Assembly: GCA_046348545.1 (NCBI GenBank)
Contig: JAXMEB010000004.1
Span: 434,001 to 498,000 of the forward strand
From: JAXMEB01 sp046348545
GTDB taxonomy: Bacteria > Pseudomonadota > Gammaproteobacteria > Berkiellales > Berkiellaceae
Length of the DNA: 64,000 nt
Reading direction: 5' to 3'
A program made the translations under genes and the position numbers. Of this stretch, positions 16,492-23,076 are shown in pieces (the first letter of the stretch is position 1; every line of letters starts with the position of its first letter). The notes beneath the pieces are model-generated. The model had not been told where the DNA came from, made no database searches, and was given only the letters and a program-made list of their open reading frames with translations.

Positions 16492-16620
16492 ATGAAGTCA
16501 GATAAAATCAGGATAAAAGGTCAGGGTGAGGATTCAATCATCAAGAGTGCAGGTGCACTTGAATGTTTTGGAACTTCTAAACCTTTAGTATGTCCTAATG
16601 GTAAAGCCACGTGTAACTGA
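16492..16620 (+). CDS. Candidate 42-residue Cys-containing peptide upstream of the RasGEF gene
   Basis: A small ORF of 42 codons starts with ATG at 16492, with AGGT about 8 bases upstream, and stops 9 bases before the ATG of the RasGEF-RhoGAP gene. Its second half contains three cysteines (LECFGTSKPLVCPNGKATC). The close spacing, with the stop TGA forming part of the next gene's GAGG ribosome site, would fit coupled translation. Coding is not proven: an open frame this short can arise by chance. Confidence 0.35.
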   Translation: MKSDKIRIKGQGEDSIIKSAGALECFGTSKPLVCPNGKATCN

Positions 16621-16629
16621 GGCCATTCT

Positions 16630-19600
16630 ATGGGCATGTCGGGTTCAAATGAGCAATCTAAAGTAGTCGAGGGGGCACTGCCTGAGAAACCCACTTTAAA
16701 AGATATTCTCCTATATAGCAAGACAGCTGATGGTCAGATTGTTCACCCAGAAGACAGACGAAAAGCTATCGGAAAATTTGCTTATGGTTTGCCACAAATC
16801 ATGAAAGCTGAGGGTGAAAAAGATTTTTCAGAGAATTTAATAGATGCATTGAGGTCTATTTGTTTCTCCTCAAAGCCTGATGAAAGATTAAAAGAAGATC
16901 AACTCATAACGGCACGTAATAACATAGGCCTTCTTGTTGAAGAACTGTATAGGAATCAATGCATTAATCAAGGGGATTTTCATGCTGTTTGCTTGAGATG
17001 TCAAGAGCTATTACCGGGAAATGAAAAGGCTTTCCTTAAAAAAATGGATGCAATTGATATTATACTTCAAGCTAAATTAAAACAAGATAAAGAAAAAGTG
17101 CCTGAGAGAGCTGATTTAAGTGAGGTAGAGATTGATAAAGTGAAACAAACGGCTGAATCAATACGTGCGCAAACTATCCAGTTGTTTTCGAAATTAACCC
17201 CCATGGATTTTTATGGTCAAAAATGGGCAAAAAAGAAAGGGACTCCATTAAATGAAATAACTGAATTTTTCAATAAAATATCAAGCTATGTCATTTCAGA
17301 TATTCTGAGTCAGGGTTCTGTAAAAGAAGTAGAGCAAAGAGCTGTTTTCTGGGGTGATGTATTAGAACATGCTTTAAACACAAAAGATTACAATACATCG
17401 ATGGCTATTCTGAGTGCCTTTAATAATTCAGCAATTCATTTGCTAAATATAACTACATTAGAAAACTTTGAAGGCAAAGTGAACCTGGAAGCAACACTTG
17501 AGAAAGCAAAAAGGATTTTATCAAGTGATACTAATTATTCAAACTATAGAAGAGAATTGGAAAAAGATTTGAGTTCAAATATTGCTTGCGTTCCATTTTT
17601 TGGGTGCTATCAAACAGATTATACCTTTATTGATGATGGCAAAGATAACAGGAAAAATGATGGTGGATATAATTACGATAAAGGAAGTTTCATATCAACT
17701 TTAATTTCATCAGTGGTAGAGCTGCAAACGAAGTCTATTAAAGAAAAGTATCTTTATAAATGCCATGGCAATATAATCCCATCAATCCAAAATACTGCAA
17801 CAGATACACCCGTTAATGTTCTAGAAGCAAGACGTAATCTAATTAGGCTAGATAAATCCAAGCGAAATTATGGCACGGTAGATTCATTTCTAAGTAATCT
17901 GGATAAAAAGCATTATAACTCAGAAACTAATAACTATAACTTCCCGTTATACATCAGTCTTAGAGTTAAAAAGAATGAAAGCGATGAAAATGATTTGCAA
18001 TTGTTGGATGATATAAGTTCACACCAATTTATTCAGGGTGAATTATCATACCAATTGGCAGGAGCCAGAAAAGATAATAATGAGATTGACAATAAAAAAG
18101 TGCTCGCCATGATTGATGCGTTGATAAAAAATGCAGAAGATAGAGGATTGCCGCGAGATATTATTAATGATTATGAAAGTCTTAGGGTTGTGGTTGTCAA
18201 TAGAAACGCCCATAGGAAGGTTGAAATTGAAGAAGATAAAATTGTTTTATTGGCTTTGAAGCACTCCATTGTCCACGACTTGCCAGAGCAGGAAGCACTT
18301 AGAGAAAGAATTGCAAATCATAAGGAAGGTTCTAATACGATAAAAGCTTTAGTGAAAGAACGTGTGGCTCTAATAAACAAGAAGCTTGTTGAAATCAGTA
18401 AAGAACTGAAAGTCATCGAGGGTGAACTGAAGAAGATGGAGCCATCAAGTAAAGAATATGAGCAAAAAATAGAAAGATTGAGACTGCTCAAAAAAGAATC
18501 GTATAATTACTTTATTAATTTATGTTCAATTCAAGACGCCTATTTGAGGGATGATTTCATTCTTTCAAAAACAAAACAATTTAAGAGGAGCGTACAATCA
18601 GCGATAGATTTATCAACAGAGAGAATGAAAGAATCACACAAAATGTTCAGCGAAGCTGAGCGCGCAGTACTTAAAGCTAATCCACCCTCAGAGTCTGCAC
18701 CATTGCCACCTTCACCACAGAAAGCAGATACGGAAGAAGAATCAACCACAGAAATTGAGTTAGATGATGACGACGAACCTGATATGAATTTCCGACAAGA
18801 TGACGGAAATGCTAAGGAATTGCCACCTTCAGAACAGAAAACAAATACGGAAGAAGCTAAAGAAGATAAAGTAGGGCAAAATGAATCTCCGAATCAAAGT
18901 AATCAGTCTCTTGATGCTTCTACCCCTGTTACACAAAAATCGCAAGGTTCTGGTATATCTGAAAAACCAAAATCACCCTCTATCCCCCAACAAGCCTTTG
19001 CAGGACTCCAACGTGTTGCGAAGGTTTTGAACAAACCTTATGATGATACAAAGAAAGAAGCGGATGCAATCAGAAAAGACTTTTATCGCATTAGGAGAGA
19101 AGTGAAAGATAATAATTGGCAAGTTAGTGAAAAGAGCGTAATGGAAATTTTGTATTGTCAAGAAAAATTAAAGTCACTAAAAGAAAAATACCCTTCCGGT
19201 TATAGCTTTCACATGCTGTCGAATTTAAAAAAGGAAATAGATCATGATATTAAAGTTCTTGAAAAGGTTGCGAAGAAGAAAAATATTGATTCCTGGCTTG
19301 AAATTTTTGCATACTATCGGAATGTGAAATGTAATGCTCTCAATAGTGTGATTGAAAAACTTAATGAGATTAACCATCTTCAAACAGAAGGTGTGTTTAG
19401 AGAATCAGGTAAAGATGAGAACGTTAATAAAGCGTTCACATCTTTATTAAAAGATCGAAATCCAAGCCTACCAACTGATACGCATGAGCTTACGGGTGTA
19501 TTCAAAAAACTGCTTGATGCTCCTCCTCCTCTCATGACTAGAGAAGAGGGTAAGAAATTATTTGGTAAATTAAACGAAACAGGCGCGGATGCTAAGAAAT

Positions 19601-20079
19601 GTATACAAGATGCACTGGGTGAAATTAAGAAAAATGATCGAGTGAGAGGAGATATGCTAGAGAAGGTGCTCATATTATTATATAACGCTGCATCAAAATA
19701 TAATTCTAACAAGATGAACGGTGAAAATATAATGATCAGCCTCAATGCAGCTGAGAAACTATTTAATATGCCTCCGTATACTGGTACTCATCCATTAGAA
19801 GCGGCAATACATTTTCAATCTATTAATCAATCAATTGGATCAGCCATTGATACTGGTTTAATGCCTGCACAGAAGGACGCAGTTCAAACAGCTAAATCAA
19901 CCGAGGAATCTGCTTCAAAATCTGGCCCTCGATCGAGCTCTGTTAAAGAAAATACGCGTACAGAATTAACTAGAAGTCAATCGACGCCAATGTTTTACCA
20001 AATCACCCAAAAGCTCACGACGCCCAGGACGTCTGAGACGTCTAAGCCCCCGACGGGTAAGAATCGTAAAAAAACATAG
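16630..20079 (+). CDS. RasGEF-RhoGAP two-domain protein, candidate host-directed effector
   Basis: The 1149-residue protein carries a RasGEF (CDC25) domain at about residues 180-370: FFNKISSYVISDIL at 213-226, then RAVFWGDVLEHAL, NTSMAILSAFNNSAIHLL and VPFFGCYQTDYTFIDDG at 321-337. Coiled-coil and acidic, proline-rich linkers span about 570-790. A RhoGAP-like domain follows at about 890-1050, with EGVFRESG (candidate arginine finger Arg924), ELTGVFKKLLDAPPPLM and NKMNGENIMISL. RasGEF domains activate Ras-family GTPases and RhoGAP domains switch off Rho-family ones; bacteria have neither target, so a host-cell role is inferred. There is no signal peptide. The C-terminus is rich in Ser/Thr/Lys, as in many type IV secretion substrates. 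Confidence 0.85.
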   Translation: MGMSGSNEQSKVVEGALPEKPTLKDILLYSKTADGQIVHPEDRRKAIGKFAYGLPQIMKAEGEKDFSENLIDALRSICFSSKPDERLKEDQLITARNNIGLLVEELYRNQCINQGDFHAVCLRCQELLPGNEKAFLKKMDAIDIILQAKLKQDKEKVPERADLSEVEIDKVKQTAESIRAQTIQLFSKLTPMDFYGQKWAKKKGTPLNEITEFFNKISSYVISDILSQGSVKEVEQRAVFWGDVLEHALNTKDYNTSMAILSAFNNSAIHLLNITTLENFEGKVNLEATLEKAKRILSSDTNYSNYRRELEKDLSSNIACVPFFGCYQTDYTFIDDGKDNRKNDGGYNYDKGSFISTLISSVVELQTKSIKEKYLYKCHGNIIPSIQNTATDTPVNVLEARRNLIRLDKSKRNYGTVDSFLSNLDKKHYNSETNNYNFPLYISLRVKKNESDENDLQLLDDISSHQFIQGELSYQLAGARKDNNEIDNKKVLAMIDALIKNAEDRGLPRDIINDYESLRVVVVNRNAHRKVEIEEDKIVLLALKHSIVHDLPEQEALRERIANHKEGSNTIKALVKERVALINKKLVEISKELKVIEGELKKMEPSSKEYEQKIERLRLLKKESYNYFINLCSIQDAYLRDDFILSKTKQFKRSVQSAIDLSTERMKESHKMFSEAERAVLKANPPSESAPLPPSPQKADTEEESTTEIELDDDDEPDMNFRQDDGNAKELPPSEQKTNTEEAKEDKVGQNESPNQSNQSLDASTPVTQKSQGSGISEKPKSPSIPQQAFAGLQRVAKVLNKPYDDTKKEADAIRKDFYRIRREVKDNNWQVSEKSVMEILYCQEKLKSLKEKYPSGYSFHMLSNLKKEIDHDIKVLEKVAKKKNIDSWLEIFAYYRNVKCNALNSVIEKLNEINHLQTEGVFRESGKDENVNKAFTSLLKDRNPSLPTDTHELTGVFKKLLDAPPPLMTREEGKKLFGKLNETGADAKKCIQDALGEIKKNDRVRGDMLEKVLILLYNAASKYNSNKMNGENIMISLNAAEKLFNMPPYTGTHPLEAAIHFQSINQSIGSAIDTGLMPAQKDAVQTAKSTEESASKSGPRSSSVKENTRTELTRSQSTPMFYQITQKLTTPRTSETSKPPTGKNRKKT

Positions 20080-20088
20080 CGATTAAAA

Positions 20089-20111
20089 CTAAGCCTCCAC
20101 CTCATCCCAAA
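20089..20111 (-). repeat. Third copy of the hybrid-kinase 3' end (short)
   Basis: Read on the minus strand this segment encodes WDEVEA followed by a stop, the same C-terminus as the hybrid kinase at 23077. About 20 bases match (AGCCTC-ACCTCATCCCAAA with one change). It overlaps the last codons of the first DUF4143 ATPase in another frame. With the copy at 21317 it brackets that ATPase gene as a direct repeat. Confidence 0.6.
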
Positions 20112-21253
20112 TCTCGCCCAAGATAGGTCTGATAGTTCACTATCTCGATGCCTGGGGTATAAGGCTGAGGTTGGCCGGTGTAAATTAGAATACCTGCTGT
20201 GTTGGGTGGTAAAAGAGATTCCATTGATTTTAACCAACGTATATTGAAGGTTCCGCCTAGCTTAATTTCAATAAATTCCTGTCTATTTTTTCGATCAATA
20301 ATTAAATCGATTTCTAACCCTTTTGATGTTCTAAAGTAGTATAGATCGGCATGAGTTTTGTTGTGAAGCTCGCGTTTATAGATGTCAGCAATAATGTAGT
20401 TTTCAAATAGGCTACCGGCTAAGGGGCCTTTTATAAACTGATTATAGGTTTCGATGCCAGTGAGATATGAAACAAGACCTGTGTCCCAAAAATAGATTTT
20501 AGGGCTTTTAACAATTCGTTTACCGAAATTTTGATAATAAGGTGGGAGCAGGAAGATGATATAAGAAGCTTCAAGGATAGAGATCCACCTTTTGATGGTT
20601 TTAACATCAACACCCAGATCATGCGCATACGTTGATAGATTTAAACATTGAGTAGTATTAGCAGCTAATAATTGTATTAATTTTTGAAATTCTCGTTTGT
20701 CGCCAACTTGTGCTAAAGCGCTGACATCTTTTTTTAAATATGTGTCGATATAGGCAGCATACCAGTCTTGAGATAAAGTATATTTTTTGTTGACCAACTC
20801 AGGATAGCTTCCTTTATAGAGCGCATTCTCAATCTCTTCTGCAGGGATTTCTGCAAGTTGATAAGGAAGTAGTGATAGCAACCCAATTCGGCCCGCTAGC
20901 GACTCAGTGATACCTTTGATAAATTGAAACTGACTCGAACCTGTGAGAACGTATTTACCTGTTGTTTCACGATCTTGATCAACAGCAATTTTAATATAAT
21001 CAAATAATCGGGGTACTTTTTGGATCTCATCAAAGATGACTTGATGATGATATACACTCATAAATTTTTCAGGGTCTTCATGAAAGAAATCGACCATTTT
21101 ATAGTCGTCAAAGTTAACGTAACGGTAGTTCGGTAAACAATGTAATAGAAGAGTCGATTTTCCAGATTGGCGAGGGCCAGTGAGACCTACAACTGAAAAA
21201 AAATTGAGGTATTCTTTAAGCTTGGCTTCTATCAGGCGAGGTCTGTAAGTCAT
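20102..21253 (-). CDS. AAA_14/DUF4143 ATPase (first copy)
   Basis: The 383-residue protein has an N-terminal ATPase domain with Walker A GLTGPRQSGKSTLL, Walker B HHQVIFDEIQ and sensor TGSSQF. The C-terminal DUF4143 domain contains EIDLIID and EFIEIKLGG, reminiscent of the PD-(D/E)XK nuclease fold. The biological role of this widespread family is not established. It is convergent with the RasGEF gene and has a perfect 12-bp inverted repeat just upstream of its ATG. It is bracketed by copies of the kinase gene 3' end. It is a distant paralogue of the gene at 21785-22942. Confidence 0.9.
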   Translation of the reverse strand: MTYRPRLIEAKLKEYLNFFSVVGLTGPRQSGKSTLLLHCLPNYRYVNFDDYKMVDFFHEDPEKFMSVYHHQVIFDEIQKVPRLFDYIKIAVDQDRETTGKYVLTGSSQFQFIKGITESLAGRIGLLSLLPYQLAEIPAEEIENALYKGSYPELVNKKYTLSQDWYAAYIDTYLKKDVSALAQVGDKREFQKLIQLLAANTTQCLNLSTYAHDLGVDVKTIKRWISILEASYIIFLLPPYYQNFGKRIVKSPKIYFWDTGLVSYLTGIETYNQFIKGPLAGSLFENYIIADIYKRELHNKTHADLYYFRTSKGLEIDLIIDRKNRQEFIEIKLGGTFNIRWLKSMESLLPPNTAGILIYTGQPQPYTPGIEIVNYQTYLGRDLG

Positions 21254-21257
21254 AATC

Positions 21258-21298
21258 TATGGTGTAAATATGGCATTCATTTCCAAATTTACACCATA
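21258..21298. promoter_or_regulatory. Inverted-repeat operator upstream of the first DUF4143 ATPase
   Basis: TATGGTGTAAAT at 21258-21269 is the exact inverse of ATTTACACCATA at 21287-21298, with 17 bases between. It starts 5 bases before the ATG of the ATPase gene. The position suits a repressor site or autoregulation; the binding protein is unknown. Confidence 0.6.
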
Positions 21299-21316
21299 AA
21301 TGACTGCTTGTAAAGG

Positions 21317-21379
21317 TTAAGCCTCTACCTCATCCCAAAAGAGCATTTTGATATCGACTTCTTCGTTTAATTGAATATA
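21317..21379 (-). repeat. Second copy of the hybrid-kinase 3' end
   Basis: Bases 21321-21363 are identical to 23081-23123, the last coding bases of the hybrid kinase. The match extends less perfectly to about 21373. On the minus strand it encodes IQLNEEVDIKMLFWDEVEA and a stop; the kinase itself has IQFNQEVDIKMLFWDEVEA. It is therefore a diverged duplicate of the gene end, not a recent copying error. Confidence 0.8.
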
Positions 21380-21389
21380 TCTTTAGAGG

Positions 21390-21786
21390 AACCTCAGTTC
21401 GGAGTTTTTGAAGGCAGGTTTGGTTTGTAATGACGTCATTCCGCACAGCGATAAGCGCACGAAGTGCGCAGCGTGTGATGCGGAATCTATTATTCACGCG
21501 GCCTTGGCCGCTTATGCGATTCAGCCTTTAAAAATATCAGCAATCAAATTATACCCTTCACAGCTGAATTTTCGGGGTTGTTGCCTTCGCGATTCTCACC
21601 GCAGTCATGTACTTTGTGTACACTCCTGCGTCTCGAACGCTCGGCGCCTACCCGAAAAATCATCTGTTGTGGGTATATTAGCTGAGATTTGATAAAATTC
21701 TGGATCCCGCATCAGACGCTACACACTTCGTGTGATGACCGCTGTGCGGGATGACGATAGTTCCCAAAAAACCCCGAACTGGGGTT
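21390..21786 (+). repeat. Family B hairpin repeat, long form, copy 3 (interrupted by element A)
   Basis: This is nearly identical to 2489-2885, with the same 271-bp length after the nested A is removed. Ends are AACCTCAGTTCGG and CCGAACTGGGGTT. The A element is at offset 162 here but at offset 246 in the other copy. The 3' end of the element supplies part of the stop codon of the second DUF4143 ATPase (TTA on the plus strand at 21785-21787). It accounts for most of the 531-bp gap between the two ATPase genes. Confidence 0.85.
21552..21675 (-). mobile_element. Family A MITE-like element, copy 4
   Basis: This 124-bp reverse-orientation copy is inserted in the spacer of a B repeat. The B copy at 2489 shows the uninterrupted site (CAAATTATTAGCTGAG). 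Here the site reads CAAATTA-element-TATTAGCTGAG, so a TA was duplicated on insertion. This is the clearest empty-site comparison in the window. Confidence 0.9.
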
Positions 21787-22942
21787 AGAGGATATTCAAT
21801 TCAGCAGGGTTATCATGTAAACCTAATGCAGTCACTTGCTCTGAAAGAGGGAAACTGTCTTGACCAGCATGTACAAGATATGCTTTGGACAGTTTTAAAT
21901 CCTTTATGGCTGTCAGCAAGCTATGTGTTAATTGAGGCATGAGCGTTCTTTTAAATTCAAAGCCAATTCGTTGTTGACCCCGGACTACGAGTAGATCAAG
22001 TTCAGCACCACTATGCGCGCTCCAAAAATAAGCTTCATGAGATTGAATATTGAGTACATTTAAAATGGTATTAATTGCAAATCCTTCCCAGGAGGCTCCT
22101 ACTTTCACGTGCCCACTCAAGGCATCTAGCGTTTCTAATCCAATGAGTGTGTGCAAAATGCCGCTATCATGAATATAGATTTTAGGGGATTTGACTTGTC
22201 GCTTGGAGATATTTTCCCACCAGGGTTGGAGTTGTCGGACAACGAAAGTGGAGGACAACAAGTCTAAATAGCTTCTGACAGTCTTATCACTCATGCCAAA
22301 GGCTCTTGAAAATTCAGATGCATTCCAGATTTGACCATGATAATGCGCAAGCATCATCCAGAAGCGGCTGAGTGTTTTTGAGGGAATAGTAATCCCGAGT
22401 TGGGGTAAATCTCGCTCGAGAAATGTTTTAATAAAACTTTGACGCCACTCAAAACTAGTCTGCTCAGATGATGAAAGAAAAGATCGTGGAAATGAACCTC
22501 TTAGCCATAGTCTTTCAAGATTTTCTTTACCGACTTCTTGAAGTGAAAAACCGTCCATCTCAAGATAAGCTATTCTGCCAGCTAAAGATTCAGCGCTTTG
22601 CTTTAAAAGATCGGGTGAAGCACTTCCTAATACTAGAAATCGACAAGGCAGCGGATTTCTATCAGCTAGGACCCTGAGCACTTTAAACAAGTTAGGTTGG
22701 TGTTGAATTTCATCAATTACCACTAAACCAGAGAGAGGCTCTAAAGCCATCATCGGCTCTTGGAGGCGGGCAGCATCTCTAGGATCTTCTAGATCAAAAA
22801 AAACAAGGTCCGAAAGTGTGTTCTTAAGCGTTTTGGCTAAAGTCGTTTTACCGACTTGTCTAGAACCAATTAAGCCAACAACAGGGTTGAACTTCAGTAA
22901 ATGTGTTAGTTTATCAACGTATTGCGCTCTTTCAATAAACAT
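21785..22942 (-). CDS. AAA_14/DUF4143 ATPase (second copy)
   Basis: The 385-residue protein has Walker A GLIGSRQVGKTTLAK, Walker B GLVVIDEIQHQPN and LGSASPDLLKQSAESLAGR, then a DUF4143 domain with GAELDLLVVRGQQRIGFEFKRT. The ATG at 22942 is preferred to one 24 codons upstream because the family normally begins just before the RQ-x-GK loop. It is paralogous to the 20102-21253 gene but quite diverged, so the two probably arrived separately. A double palindrome lies upstream. Its last codon abuts the family B repeat. Confidence 0.9.
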   Translation of the reverse strand: MFIERAQYVDKLTHLLKFNPVVGLIGSRQVGKTTLAKTLKNTLSDLVFFDLEDPRDAARLQEPMMALEPLSGLVVIDEIQHQPNLFKVLRVLADRNPLPCRFLVLGSASPDLLKQSAESLAGRIAYLEMDGFSLQEVGKENLERLWLRGSFPRSFLSSSEQTSFEWRQSFIKTFLERDLPQLGITIPSKTLSRFWMMLAHYHGQIWNASEFSRAFGMSDKTVRSYLDLLSSTFVVRQLQPWWENISKRQVKSPKIYIHDSGILHTLIGLETLDALSGHVKVGASWEGFAINTILNVLNIQSHEAYFWSAHSGAELDLLVVRGQQRIGFEFKRTLMPQLTHSLLTAIKDLKLSKAYLVHAGQDSFPLSEQVTALGLHDNPAELNIL

Positions 22943-22982
22943 ATCGCTTCTTAAACAATCGATCGTTAAGTATAGGGTAGCT

Positions 22983-23053
22983 TGAAATATCGGAGATTGC
23001 ATCCGAAATATCACATATATTTTGAGATGTCGGATTAATATTCCGAAATTTCA
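22983..23053. promoter_or_regulatory. Two tandem palindromic operators upstream of the second DUF4143 ATPase
   Basis: Two palindromes of the same design lie exactly 40 bp apart: TGAAATATCGGA-N7-TCCGAAATATCA (22983-23013) and TGAGATGTCGGA-N7-TCCGAAATTTCA (23023-23053). Four related half-sites on two turns of about 20 bp suggest cooperative binding of a dimeric regulator. They fill the gap between the ATPase start and the kinase stop. Confidence 0.6.
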
Positions 23054-23076
23054 CATACTAGGTGTAATAACACTTA

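Noticed and set aside
20102..22942. The two DUF4143 ATPases as a recent tandem duplication
   Set aside because: They share only the family motifs and have different operators, so they are too diverged for recent duplication in place.
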